In this document: piece by piece, positions 18,940-27,928 of the stretch
How the letters are laid out: the number at the start of each line of letters is the position of its first letter
Position numbering within the stretch: position 1 is the stretch's first letter
From: Sulfuricurvum sp. IAE1
GTDB lineage: Bacteria > Campylobacterota > Campylobacteria > Campylobacterales > Sulfurimonadaceae
Reading direction: 5' to 3'
Assembly: GCF_004347735.1 (NCBI RefSeq)
Contig: NZ_SLTI01000004.1
Span: 1 to 64,000 of the forward strand
DNA length: 64,000 nt
Made by a program: the position numbers and the translations under genes
Notes under the pieces: generated by a model
What the model was told of the DNA's origin: nothing
Database searches by the model: none
The model's input: the letters and a program-made list of their open reading frames with translations, nothing else

Positions 18940-19526
18940 CCTTCACCCGCACCTCCATCCCCGACGTCATTATTATCGATCCCAAAGTCCACGGCGACGA
19001 GCGGGGCTATTTCGTCGAAACGTTCCGCGCCGACAAATTTGCCGAATTCGCGGGCTTCGAAGTCCACTTTTGCCAGGACAACGAATCCGCAAGCAGCTAC
19101 GGGGTACTCCGCGGACTCCATTACCAGCTTCCGCCCCATGCGCAGAGTAAACTTGTGCGCGTCATCGAGGGGGAAGTGCTCGACGTTGCCGTCGACATCC
19201 GCAAAGGTTCCCCGACGTTCGGCAAGCACGTCGCCGTACGCCTCTCGGGCGAAAACAAACGTCAGCTTTTCATTCCCCGCGGTTTCGCCCACGGATTTGT
19301 CGTCCTTTCGGAAAAATGTACCTTTGCGTACAAAGTCGACAATTATTACAGCCCCGAATGCGACCGCGGTATCGCATTCAATGATCCCGCGATCGGCATC
19401 GAGTGGATCGTTCCGGAAGAGGCCCTGCAGCTTTCGGCCAAAGACAGCACCCAGCCTCTGCTGTGCGATGCGGATTTGTTCGAATACGGGGTAGACCTCT
19501 ACGCCCCGAGGGGTGCACGTGCGTAA
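18936..19526 (+). CDS. rfbC: dTDP-4-dehydrorhamnose 3,5-epimerase
   Basis: 196 residues of the RmlC cupin fold. The catalytic base H62 lies in GVLRGLHYQ, and the later YSPECDRGI segment carries the active-site tyrosine and aspartate. It inverts C3 and C5 of dTDP-4-keto-6-deoxyglucose. The start overlaps the rfbA stop by four bases (ATGA). A second RmlC-like protein occurs at 25150-25716 and probably serves the CDP-sugar branch instead. Confidence 0.96.
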   Translation: MTFTRTSIPDVIIIDPKVHGDERGYFVETFRADKFAEFAGFEVHFCQDNESASSYGVLRGLHYQLPPHAQSKLVRVIEGEVLDVAVDIRKGSPTFGKHVAVRLSGENKRQLFIPRGFAHGFVVLSEKCTFAYKVDNYYSPECDRGIAFNDPAIGIEWIVPEEALQLSAKDSTQPLLCDADLFEYGVDLYAPRGARA

Positions 19527-20388
19527 TCTCCTTGTAACGGGTATGAACGGTCAGCTCGGAAGCGAAATTCGCGCGCTGGCTGCGTCGTATCCGGATTATG
19601 TTTTTACATTTACCGACCGTTCCACGCTCGATCTTTCGAACCTGTGCAAAATGGAAGATTTCTTTGAGGGCAAAACGTTCGACGCCATCATCAACTGTGC
19701 CGCCTATACCGCGGTCGACAAAGCCGAATCCGACCCCCACGGCGCCGATGCAATCAACCACCGCTTCGTCTCGATGCTGGCCAAAATCGCAAAACGTTCG
19801 GGGAGTTCCCTGATTCACGTTTCGACCGATTACGTCTTTGACGGGCGCAACCACCGCCCTTACGTCGAGACCGACCCGACCGATCCCCAGGGAGTCTACG
19901 GACGTACGAAGCGCGACGGCGAAAACGCGATCCTCGCCGCAGCACCGGAAAACACCGCCATAATCCGTACTTCATGGGTCTATTCGAGTTTCGGCAACAA
20001 CTTCGTCAAAACAATGCTCCGCCTTGGCCGCGAGCGCGAAACGCTGGGGGTGATCTACGATCAGGTAGGAACTCCGACCTATGCCCGGGATTTGGCCAAA
20101 ACGATCCTCGACATACTCCCGCAACTTCGGAACGAACGCCCTGAAATCTACCACTACAGCAACGAAGGCGTCGCCAGCTGGTACGATTTTGCCCAAGCGA
20201 TCTTCGAACTCTCAGACATCGGGTGTGACCTCAAAGCACTCACCACCGATCAATACCCTACCCCGGCGGTGCGCCCGCACTACAGCCTGCTCAACAAATC
20301 AAAGATCAAAACCGACTTTGACCTGATCATACCGTATTGGAAAGACTCACTCAAAGAATGCCTGACACTATTAGGAGAAAAACAATGA
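19519..20388 (+). CDS. rfbD: dTDP-4-dehydrorhamnose reductase
   Basis: About 289 residues of the extended short-chain dehydrogenase family, reducing the 4-keto group to give dTDP-L-rhamnose. The Rossmann motif is GMNGQLG (8-14) and the catalytic pair is Y127/K131 (YGRTK). Two in-frame GTG codons, 19513 and 19519, can start the gene. The second has CGAGGGG at a workable distance; the first would be directly on top of it, so 19519 is preferred. The gene overlaps the end of rfbC and the start of rfbB. Confidence 0.94.
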   Translation: MRNLLVTGMNGQLGSEIRALAASYPDYVFTFTDRSTLDLSNLCKMEDFFEGKTFDAIINCAAYTAVDKAESDPHGADAINHRFVSMLAKIAKRSGSSLIHVSTDYVFDGRNHRPYVETDPTDPQGVYGRTKRDGENAILAAAPENTAIIRTSWVYSSFGNNFVKTMLRLGRERETLGVIYDQVGTPTYARDLAKTILDILPQLRNERPEIYHYSNEGVASWYDFAQAIFELSDIGCDLKALTTDQYPTPAVRPHYSLLNKSKIKTDFDLIIPYWKDSLKECLTLLGEKQ

Positions 20389-21410
20389 AAACACTTTTAG
20401 TCACCGGATGCGCCGGATTCATCGGCAGCAATTTCGTCCCCTATTTTTTGGAAAAACATCCCGATATCCGCCTTGTGAATCTCGATCTGCTGACCTATGC
20501 CGGGAACCTGGAAAACCTCGCCGAAGTCGAGAACAACGAACGCCACGTTTTCGTCAAAGGGGACATCTGCGACCGCGCCCTTGTGGAATCGCTTTTTGAA
20601 ACGTACGACATCCGCGGAGTCATCCATTTCGCCGCCGAAAGCCACGTCGACAACTCGATCAAAAATCCCGGCGTGTTCGTCCAGACGAACGTCAACGGCA
20701 CCTTTACCCTGATCGACGTCGCTTATAAACACTGGATGGACAAACCGTTCGTAACCAAAACAGGCTACGAGGGATGCCGTTTCCACCACATCAGCACCGA
20801 CGAAGTCTATGGAACCCTCGGAGAAACCGGTCTCTTTACCGAAGAGACCTCTTACGCCCCCAATTCCCCATACAGCGCCAGCAAAGCGGGATCGGACATG
20901 ATCGTGCGCAGCTACCACCACACCTACGGGATGGATACCGTGATCACCAACTGCTCGAATAACTACGGGCCCAAACAGCACGACGAAAAACTCATCCCGA
21001 CCGTTATCCGCAAAGCGCTTCGCGGCGAAAATATCCCCATCTACGGCGACGGCAAAAACATCCGCGACTGGCTCTATGTCCTCGATCATTGCAAGGGGAT
21101 CGACCTCGTCTATCATAACGGCCGCAGCGGCGAAGTTTACAACATCGGCGGACGCAACGAGCGCAACAACAACCAGATTGCCGACCGCATCTGTACGCTG
21201 CTCGATTCGATGCATCCGCGCAAAGACGGCCAAAGCTACAAAACGCAGATCACCTACGTCGAAGACCGTGCCGGACACGACCGTCGTTACGCGATCGATG
21301 CAACGAAACTTGAAACCGAGCTGGGATGGCGTGCCGATGAGAATTTCGACACCGGTATCGTCAAAACGATCGCATGGTACCTCGAAAAATACACCGAAGG
21401 CGACGAATAA
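20385..21410 (+). CDS. rfbB: dTDP-glucose 4,6-dehydratase
   Basis: 341 residues. It converts dTDP-glucose to dTDP-4-keto-6-deoxyglucose with bound NAD. The Rossmann motif GCAGFIGSN (8-16), the STDEVYG segment and the catalytic YSASK are present. The ATG at 20385 overlaps the rfbD stop (ATGA) and has AGGAG upstream. It completes the rhamnose set rfbACDB. Confidence 0.97.
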   Translation: MKTLLVTGCAGFIGSNFVPYFLEKHPDIRLVNLDLLTYAGNLENLAEVENNERHVFVKGDICDRALVESLFETYDIRGVIHFAAESHVDNSIKNPGVFVQTNVNGTFTLIDVAYKHWMDKPFVTKTGYEGCRFHHISTDEVYGTLGETGLFTEETSYAPNSPYSASKAGSDMIVRSYHHTYGMDTVITNCSNNYGPKQHDEKLIPTVIRKALRGENIPIYGDGKNIRDWLYVLDHCKGIDLVYHNGRSGEVYNIGGRNERNNNQIADRICTLLDSMHPRKDGQSYKTQITYVEDRAGHDRRYAIDATKLETELGWRADENFDTGIVKTIAWYLEKYTEGDE

Positions 21411-21412
21411 CC

Positions 21413-22432
21413 ATGCATATTCCCGAGGATATCAAACGGGTTTTGGTATTACGCTGCGGAGCACTCGGAGACCTGGTGTACGCAACTTCGGTCATCGATG
21501 CCCTCCGTGCCGAATACGGTGCCGGAGTGGTCATCGACTTTATCACCACGCCCGGAACGGCCAAGCTATTTGAAAATGACCCCCGCATCAACCATATCTT
21601 TCATCTCAAGCACAAAAAACTCCCCATTTGGCTCAGTCCCCAAAAACGTTCGATTATCCGCGCTTCACAGAAAAATCCGTACGATCTGTTCATCAATTTC
21701 GAGATGGGCAAACAGTTCCGAACCCTGTGCAACGCCATCCGGGCACGCCACAAAAGCGGATGGTTTTTTGAGCAGCCCGTTTTCGGAGAAAATGACCATA
21801 TGGTCGATATCTGCAAATCGTTTTACGCCCCGGTCGTTACCCAAGACGTCCTTCAACAGGCCGCTCCTAGGATTATCGGGAAAAAATTCCCGGAGGTGCA
21901 GGCCAAACTGAAGTTGCCCGAACGCTACATCGTCCTCAGTCCCAGCAACTCACACAACAAAAAAAGCCGCCTGAACTACCGGGCATGGCCTCAGGGCCAT
22001 TGGAAACGACTTATTTCCCTTCTCCCCTCTGACCTCAATATCGTCATCGTCGGCGGCAAAGGGGAAGAGCCTTTTTTCGAAGCGATCCGCCCCTACCCCC
22101 CGAACGTCATCGACCTGGTCGGGCAGACATCGGTTGCGGAAATGATCAGCATTATCGGGCATGCCCGCGCACTCGTCGTGACCGATACGGGAACGGCCCA
22201 TATCGCTTCTGCGATGAATACCCCCGTTTTCTGTCTGATCGGTCCCACTCCCGCACACGTGACCGGCCCCTATCGTTCGGCGACGAACGAAGTCCATATC
22301 CTCTCTTTGGGGCTGGACTGTTCGCCGTGTTATAAAACGCAGACGATGAAAGAGTGTACCGACAACGTCTGCATGAAGGATCTTTCACCCGAAACGGTCC
22401 TCTCAGCGTTAAAATCAGCTAATATCCTGTAA
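21413..22432 (+). CDS. glycosyltransferase family 9 (heptosyltransferase-like)
   Basis: 339 residues of GT-B fold. The N-terminal segment RVLVLRCGALGDLVYAT (9-25) and the C-terminal donor-site motif TDTGTAHIASAM (257-268) are characteristic of the ADP-heptose:LPS heptosyltransferase family. It starts two bases after rfbB. It is probably an LPS core or O-chain transferase. The donor cannot be read from sequence; heptose is the family default, but no heptose-synthesis genes are in this window. Confidence 0.85.
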   Translation: MHIPEDIKRVLVLRCGALGDLVYATSVIDALRAEYGAGVVIDFITTPGTAKLFENDPRINHIFHLKHKKLPIWLSPQKRSIIRASQKNPYDLFINFEMGKQFRTLCNAIRARHKSGWFFEQPVFGENDHMVDICKSFYAPVVTQDVLQQAAPRIIGKKFPEVQAKLKLPERYIVLSPSNSHNKKSRLNYRAWPQGHWKRLISLLPSDLNIVIVGGKGEEPFFEAIRPYPPNVIDLVGQTSVAEMISIIGHARALVVTDTGTAHIASAMNTPVFCLIGPTPAHVTGPYRSATNEVHILSLGLDCSPCYKTQTMKECTDNVCMKDLSPETVLSALKSANIL

Positions 22433-22464
22433 AATAAAGCCATTACAATCCGGAGTACCCGTCT

Positions 22465-23295
22465 ATGCCCTATCCCCGCTCAACCCTGATAATCTCGGTC
22501 TACAAAGATACCGAAGCGCTCGGGTTCATTCTCGATAGCCTCGAACGCCAAAGCGTCGCACCCGATGAGATCATCATTTCCGAAGACGGGGATTCAACCG
22601 AAATGGCGGAATTCGTGGCGGCACAGAAAGGGCGTTTTCCCCATCTGGTGCACCTGACCCAACCCGATGAGGGATGGCGTAAAAACATTGCGATGAACAA
22701 CGCGATCAAAGCCGCACGCCATGAATATCTGATCTTCATCGACGGGGACTGCGTCCCCTACAGCACCTTTATTCAGGGACACGTCGAAAACGCGCGCAAA
22801 GGGGTCGTCCTGTGCGGGAAACGTTTCGAACTCGGGCCCGAATACACGGCCAAAATCAAACAGCATACCCTCCCCTTCGCACAGCTTGAAAAACATTTCC
22901 TCTGGCATTTACCGTGGATGGTCAAAGACGGCGCCCGACATGTTGAAGAAGGTTTTTATTTCTCCTCCGGAAGCCTGCTGAGCAATGTCACCAAACGCTA
23001 CGTCCGCTACATCATCGGCTGCAACTTCTCCTGTTTCAAGGAAGACATGCTTAAAATCAACGGTTTCGACGAAACCTACCGTCTCCCTTCGGTAGGAGAA
23101 GATATCGACCTGGGATGGCGTTTCCGCGGTTTGGGAATCGAGCTGAAATCGTGCCGCAACAACGCCTGCATGATGCACCTATGGCATAAAAAACGCTTTG
23201 CCGAAGAAGAAGGGATCATCAACAACCGTATTCTAAAAGCAAACTTCGATGAAAACCGCTTCGTATGCAAAAACGGAATTAACAAGGAGCCGTAA
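22465..23295 (+). CDS. glycosyltransferase family 2
   Basis: 276 residues of GT-A fold. The start STLIISVYKDTEAL is typical of family 2. The metal/nucleotide motif DGD is at 93-95 and a later GEDIDLGWR box would hold the catalytic acid. The C-terminal half resembles galactosyl/chondroitin-type transferases. It probably adds one sugar to the O-unit at the cytoplasmic face. A 32-base gap separates it from the GT9 gene, and its stop shares one base with the rfbF start (TAATG). Confidence 0.85.
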   Translation: MPYPRSTLIISVYKDTEALGFILDSLERQSVAPDEIIISEDGDSTEMAEFVAAQKGRFPHLVHLTQPDEGWRKNIAMNNAIKAARHEYLIFIDGDCVPYSTFIQGHVENARKGVVLCGKRFELGPEYTAKIKQHTLPFAQLEKHFLWHLPWMVKDGARHVEEGFYFSSGSLLSNVTKRYVRYIIGCNFSCFKEDMLKINGFDETYRLPSVGEDIDLGWRFRGLGIELKSCRNNACMMHLWHKKRFAEEEGIINNRILKANFDENRFVCKNGINKEP

Positions 23296-24068
23296 TGAAA
23301 GTATTGTTGTTGGCCGGAGGGCTTGGAACCCGACTAAGCGAAGAGACCGATATCCGCCCCAAACCGATGGTAGATATCGGGGGGAAACCCATCTTGTGGC
23401 ATATCATGAAACTGTACAGCCATTACGGATTCAACGACTTCGTTATTTTACTCGGCTACAAGGGCTATTACATTAAAGAGTATTTCGCCAACTATTTTCT
23501 GCATCAAAGCGACGTTACCCTGGACATCCAGACCGGGAAGATGGAAATACTCAATAACTCCAGCGAACCGTGGAAAGTCACACTCCTCGATACGGGACTC
23601 GACAGTATGACGGGTGGACGCGTCAAGCGGGCGCAATCTTTTGTCGGCGACGAGCCTTTTATGCTGACTTACGGAGACGGCGTAAGCAACATCGACATCA
23701 AAGCCCTAGTCGAATTTCATAAAGCGCACGGTAAAGCGATGACAATGACCTCCGCTCAACCGGAGGGTAGATTCGGAGCGCTGAACATCGCCGAAAACGG
23801 AGAGGTCACCCATTTTCTCGAAAAACCCAAAGGAGACGGCGGTTGGATCAACGCCGGATTTTTCGTCTGCGAACCGAAAGTTTTCGATTACATCACCGAA
23901 GGCGACGGCACCATTTTCGAACAGGCGCCGCTTCAGAATCTCGCCCGTGACGGAGAGATCTATACTTTCCAACATGAAGGCTTCTGGAAACCGATGGATA
24001 CTCTCAGAGACAAACAAGAACTCCAAAAGCTCTGGGACACCAAAAAAGCACCGTGGAAAGTATGGTAG
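23295..24068 (+). CDS. rfbF: glucose-1-phosphate cytidylyltransferase
   Basis: 257 residues. It makes CDP-glucose from glucose-1-phosphate and CTP, the entry into CDP-3,6-dideoxyhexoses. The signature LAGGLGTRLSEET (6-18) followed by RPKPMVDIGGKPILWHIM is specific to RfbF/DdhA rather than RmlA. Length matches. It is followed by the other pathway genes in order: rfbG, epimerase, reductase, rfbH. Confidence 0.95.
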   Translation: MKVLLLAGGLGTRLSEETDIRPKPMVDIGGKPILWHIMKLYSHYGFNDFVILLGYKGYYIKEYFANYFLHQSDVTLDIQTGKMEILNNSSEPWKVTLLDTGLDSMTGGRVKRAQSFVGDEPFMLTYGDGVSNIDIKALVEFHKAHGKAMTMTSAQPEGRFGALNIAENGEVTHFLEKPKGDGGWINAGFFVCEPKVFDYITEGDGTIFEQAPLQNLARDGEIYTFQHEGFWKPMDTLRDKQELQKLWDTKKAPWKVW

Positions 24069-25165
24069 TGGAGAATCTATTCGGCGGCGTCTACCGGGGA
24101 AAAACCGTTTTTGTAACGGGTCATACGGGATTTAAAGGCAGTTGGCTCGTCTTCTGGCTTAGACGGATGGGGGCCAATGTCGTCGGTTACTCCCTGCAAC
24201 CTCCAACGGAGCCCAACCACATTACGCTCTTGTCTCCGGACATCCAATCAATTCTCGGTGACATTCGCAATCTCGACCATCTAGACCGTACATTGAAAGC
24301 TCACCGTCCCGATATCGTTTTTCACCTTGCCGCGCAGCCTCTTGTACGACTTTCCTATGATAACCCGATCGAAACGTACGAAACAAATGTCATTGGAACA
24401 CTCAAAGTCTTTGAATCGTGCCGAGCCAACGGTATCAAGGCAATCGTCAATATTACCAGCGACAAAGCATACGAAAACAGAGAATGGGTATGGGGATACC
24501 GCGAAAACGATCCGCTGGGAGGATATGATCCGTATAGCTCTTCCAAAGGGTGCGCCGACATTCTGGCGAATTCGTACCGGAATTCGTATTTCAACCCGGC
24601 GGAATACGGGAAATCCCACCATACCCTCCTTGCTTCCTGCCGTGCAGGAAATGTCATCGGCGGCGGCGACTGGGCGAAAGACCGATTGATGACCGATATC
24701 ATCCTCGCAGTCTCCCAGAAACAGAAAGTCAGTATTCGGAATCCGAACGCGACGCGCCCGTGGCAGCATGTTCTCGAACCGCTCAGCGGCTATCTGGCGG
24801 TTGGACAAAAACTGCTGGAGGGAAAAGCGCAATTCGGGGAAGCATGGAACTTCGGTCCCAGCGACGAGGGAAGTATCACCGTCGAACAAGTCGTGAAAAA
24901 CGTGAAAAAGCACTGGGATGCAATCGATTATGAAATTCATCGGGATCCGAAAGCTCTTCACGAAGCGAATCTCTTGAAACTGGACTGTTCGAAAGCGCAT
25001 ATCCAGCTCAAATGGCAGAATGTATGGGACAGCGATACGACTTTCGAAAAAACGGTTTTATGGTACAAAAAGTTTTACGAAAACGGCCAAACGCTTACGA
25101 ATGACGATTTGGAAACCTATATTGCCGATGCGAAAAAGAAAAAAATCGAATGGGCCCTCTCGTGA
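24062..25165 (+). CDS. rfbG: CDP-glucose 4,6-dehydratase
   Basis: 367 residues of the extended short-chain dehydrogenase family. The motif TGHTGFKGSW (19-28) is diagnostic of RfbG/DdhB. The segment ENREWVWGYRENDPLGGYDPYSSSKG carries the catalytic YSSSK. The product is CDP-4-keto-6-deoxyglucose. The ATG at 24062 lies inside the end of rfbF; GTG codons at 24053 and 24068 are other possible starts. The gene uses visibly more A and T than rfbA-D. Confidence 0.93.
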   Translation: MVVENLFGGVYRGKTVFVTGHTGFKGSWLVFWLRRMGANVVGYSLQPPTEPNHITLLSPDIQSILGDIRNLDHLDRTLKAHRPDIVFHLAAQPLVRLSYDNPIETYETNVIGTLKVFESCRANGIKAIVNITSDKAYENREWVWGYRENDPLGGYDPYSSSKGCADILANSYRNSYFNPAEYGKSHHTLLASCRAGNVIGGGDWAKDRLMTDIILAVSQKQKVSIRNPNATRPWQHVLEPLSGYLAVGQKLLEGKAQFGEAWNFGPSDEGSITVEQVVKNVKKHWDAIDYEIHRDPKALHEANLLKLDCSKAHIQLKWQNVWDSDTTFEKTVLWYKKFYENGQTLTNDDLETYIADAKKKKIEWALS

Positions 25166-25716
25166 AACTGCTGGACACCCCGATCGACGGTCTGAAAATA
25201 TTCGAACCCAGGCTTTTTGAAGACGTGCGGGGGCGTTTTATCAAAACCTTTTCGGACGGCTTTTTCCGGGAAAACGGCCTGAATATCGAAATCCGGGAGA
25301 GCTACTATTCGGTTTCGCACCGAAACGTTATCCGCGGAATGCATTTCCAGACTCCCCCTTACGACCACATCAAGCTGGTATACGTCCCTCACGGTGCAAT
25401 CAGGGACGTCGTGCTGGACATACGCAAAAACTCTCCCACGTACGGACGCTTCTATGCACTGGAACTGTCCGGGGAAAACGGTCGGATCCTTGTCATCCCA
25501 AAAGGGTTGGCGCACGGTTTCAAATCGCTGCAAGACGATACGAACGTCACCTATCTGCAAACTTCCGTTTACGCGCCCGATCACGACGCCGGAATACACT
25601 ACGGCTCGTTCGGGTTCGACTGGGAGTGTTCCGATCCTAAAATATCCGAAAGAGATCTTTCCTTCCCTTCGCTCAATGATTTCGAAACTCCGTTTACGTA
25701 TGGAGAAGGGTCATGA
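25150..25716 (+). CDS. RmlC-like sugar epimerase of the CDP-sugar branch
   Basis: About 188 residues of the dTDP-4-dehydrorhamnose 3,5-epimerase (cupin) family. The catalytic histidine lies in VIRGMHFQ and the AHGFKSL segment is present. Its place between rfbG and rfbH suggests it acts on a CDP-4-keto sugar, as AscE does in Yersinia CDP-ascarylose synthesis. The start may be ATG 25150 or the GTG at 25162 that overlaps the rfbG stop (GTGA). The assignment to the CDP pathway comes from context; the family call is firm. Confidence 0.82.
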   Translation: MGPLVKLLDTPIDGLKIFEPRLFEDVRGRFIKTFSDGFFRENGLNIEIRESYYSVSHRNVIRGMHFQTPPYDHIKLVYVPHGAIRDVVLDIRKNSPTYGRFYALELSGENGRILVIPKGLAHGFKSLQDDTNVTYLQTSVYAPDHDAGIHYGSFGFDWECSDPKISERDLSFPSLNDFETPFTYGEGS

Positions 25717-26603
25717 AAATACTCCTCACCGGGGCAACGGGATTCATCGGAAAACACTTAAGCAAAAAACTCATTGAAGCCGGTCATACGGTCCATGCGA
25801 TCATTCGAAATTCAAGCGACCGCCAGCGTTTGGACCCGATGCTAAACGTACATATTCACGATGAAACGGTTGCCGACCTCATCGGTTATTTCGAGCGTGA
25901 ACGGTTCGACGGGGTTATCCATCTTGCTTCGTTGTTCCTTGCCGCCCATTCGGCAGACCAAATCGAAAAACTGATCGCTTCGAATGTCACATTCGGAACG
26001 TTACTGCTCGAAGCGTCCAAAACGTCAAAAGTCAAATGGTTTATCAATACGGGAACCTTTTGGCAGCATTATGGTGACCGTGACTACGATCCGGTCAATC
26101 TGTATGCGGCCACCAAAGAAGCGTTCGAAAAAATAGCCGCCTACTATTCCGAAACATCGGACCTAATTTTTACAACACTCAAACTCAACGATACGTTCGG
26201 CCCCGATGACACCAGGAACAAAATATTCACGTTGTGGGACAAAATTTCTCGGACAGACGAAATACTGGAAATGTCCGGCGGTGAACAGCTCATCGACATC
26301 AGTTACATCGACGACGTCGTCTCAGCATATCTTAAACTGACCGAACATCTCTCTTCTGAACATGCGAACGATTTCAAAGATTCGACCTTTGCCGTCATGT
26401 CCGCTCACCGGATGAGCCTCAAAGATTTAGCCGGCGAGTTTGAAAAAGCGACACATAAAAAACTCAATATCGCATGGGGCGCAAAACCTTATCGCGAAAG
26501 AGAAGTGATGATCCCCTGGACCGGGGGCAAACCTGTCCCGGGATGGGAATCTCATCACACCCTGCACGAAGCAATACAAAAAACATCGGGAGCAATACCA
26601 TGA
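25713..26603 (+). CDS. NAD(P)-dependent sugar reductase/epimerase
   Basis: 296 residues of the extended short-chain dehydrogenase family, with GATGFIG (7-13) and catalytic YAATK. It lies between the RmlC-like epimerase and rfbH, with ATGA overlaps on both sides. In this position it is the natural 4-keto reductase of the CDP-3,6-dideoxyhexose branch, comparable to AscF (ascarylose) or RfbS/RfbJ (paratose, abequose). Which stereoisomer it forms cannot be decided from sequence. Confidence 0.8.
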   Translation: MKILLTGATGFIGKHLSKKLIEAGHTVHAIIRNSSDRQRLDPMLNVHIHDETVADLIGYFERERFDGVIHLASLFLAAHSADQIEKLIASNVTFGTLLLEASKTSKVKWFINTGTFWQHYGDRDYDPVNLYAATKEAFEKIAAYYSETSDLIFTTLKLNDTFGPDDTRNKIFTLWDKISRTDEILEMSGGEQLIDISYIDDVVSAYLKLTEHLSSEHANDFKDSTFAVMSAHRMSLKDLAGEFEKATHKKLNIAWGAKPYREREVMIPWTGGKPVPGWESHHTLHEAIQKTSGAIP

Positions 26604-27928
26604 CTGAAGCGGAAAAACTCAAACAAGAAATTCTTCAAAAAACAAAAGAGTACTACGAACTTTTTCACAAGCCCGCACAGACAAAACCTTTCGTGGCCGG
26701 TAAAAGCCGCGTAAACTATGCCGGTCGCGTATTCGACGCGCAGGAGATGATCAATCTGGTTGACAGTTCCCTGGATTTTTGGCTCACCTACGGAGACTAT
26801 TCGAAACAGTTTGAAAAAGAACTCGCCAAATATCTGGGCGTACGGTGGGCTTTCCTGGTCAACAGCGGGAGTTCGGCAAACCTTTTAGCCTTTTATGCCC
26901 TAACATCGCCTCTCCTCGGAGAGAGACAAGTCAAACGGGGAGACGAAGTCATTACCGTCGCTGCCGGGTTCCCGACAACGGTAGCCCCGGTCGTCCAATA
27001 CGGCGCCGTTCCGGTTTTCGTGGACATGGAACTGACACATTTCAATATCGACGTCAACGAACTGGAAAAAGCGCTCAGTCCAAAAACAAAAGCCGTAATG
27101 ATCGCCCATACTCTGGGGAATCCGTTTAACCTGCGTGCCGTCAAAGAGTTCTGCGACAGACATAATCTCTGGCTGATCGAAGACAACTGTGACGCTCTGG
27201 GTTCGACATACGAGGGAAAACCGACCGGCACGTGGGGGGATATCGGAACATCAAGCTTCTATCCTCCACATCATATGACGATGGGAGAAGGGGGAGCAAC
27301 CTACACCGACAACCCTCTCCTTAAAAAAATCATGCTCTCGATGCGCGACTGGGGACGCGACTGCTGGTGTGAAAGCGGAATCGACAACACTTGCGGATGC
27401 CGGTTTACCCAGAGTTTTGGAACACTGCCGCAAGGATATGATCACAAATATGTGTACAGCCATTTCGGCTTTAATCTGAAAGTCTCGGACATGCAAGCCG
27501 CCGTCGGTGTGGCTCAACTCCAGAAATTCCCCGCATTCGTCGAAAAAAGAAAAGAAAACTATGCCAAACTCTACCATGCTCTACGTGACGTCGAAGAATT
27601 GATCCTGGTCTCGGCACAGAAAAATTCCGATCCCAGCTGGTTCGGGTTCATGATGACCCTTAAAGACGGGGTAAAATTCACCCGGAACACTCTGGTGGAA
27701 CATCTTGAAAAAAACAACATACAGACCCGAAACCTTTTTGCCGGAAATATGCTCCGTCATCCCATGTTCGATCATCTGCAAAAGGGGGTCGACTACCGCG
27801 TTGTCGGCGATTTGCCCAATACCGACAAGATTATGAACGACAGTTTTTGGATCGGTCTTTACCCCGGGATGGCCGATGAAGCGATCGACTATATGAGTAC
27901 GATAATACGGGAGTTTATTCATGGCTAA
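26600..27928 (+). CDS. rfbH: CDP-4-dehydro-6-deoxyglucose 3-dehydrase (E1)
   Basis: 442 residues of the DegT/DnrJ/EryC1 aminotransferase fold, modified as in RfbH/AscC. The usual PLP lysine is replaced by histidine (H224 in YPPHHMTMGEGG). A 2Fe-2S cluster motif, C255-x-C257-x7-C265-x-C267, is present. The enzyme removes the C3 hydroxyl using PMP. It needs an E3 reductase (AscD/RfbI), which is not in the window. The ATG at 26600 overlaps the upstream stop (ATGA). Together with rfbF and rfbG it defines a CDP-3,6-dideoxyhexose pathway. Confidence 0.95.
   Translation: MTEAEKLKQEILQKTKEYYELFHKPAQTKPFVAGKSRVNYAGRVFDAQEMINLVDSSLDFWLTYGDYSKQFEKELAKYLGVRWAFLVNSGSSANLLAFYALTSPLLGERQVKRGDEVITVAAGFPTTVAPVVQYGAVPVFVDMELTHFNIDVNELEKALSPKTKAVMIAHTLGNPFNLRAVKEFCDRHNLWLIEDNCDALGSTYEGKPTGTWGDIGTSSFYPPHHMTMGEGGATYTDNPLLKKIMLSMRDWGRDCWCESGIDNTCGCRFTQSFGTLPQGYDHKYVYSHFGFNLKVSDMQAAVGVAQLQKFPAFVEKRKENYAKLYHALRDVEELILVSAQKNSDPSWFGFMMTLKDGVKFTRNTLVEHLEKNNIQTRNLFAGNMLRHPMFDHLQKGVDYRVVGDLPNTDKIMNDSFWIGLYPGMADEAIDYMSTIIREFIHG

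Noticed and set aside
25150-25716. RmlC-like protein as a second rhamnose epimerase
   Set aside because: A complete rfbACDB set is present upstream and this gene lies inside the CDP-sugar genes with overlaps on both sides, so a CDP-sugar role is more likely.
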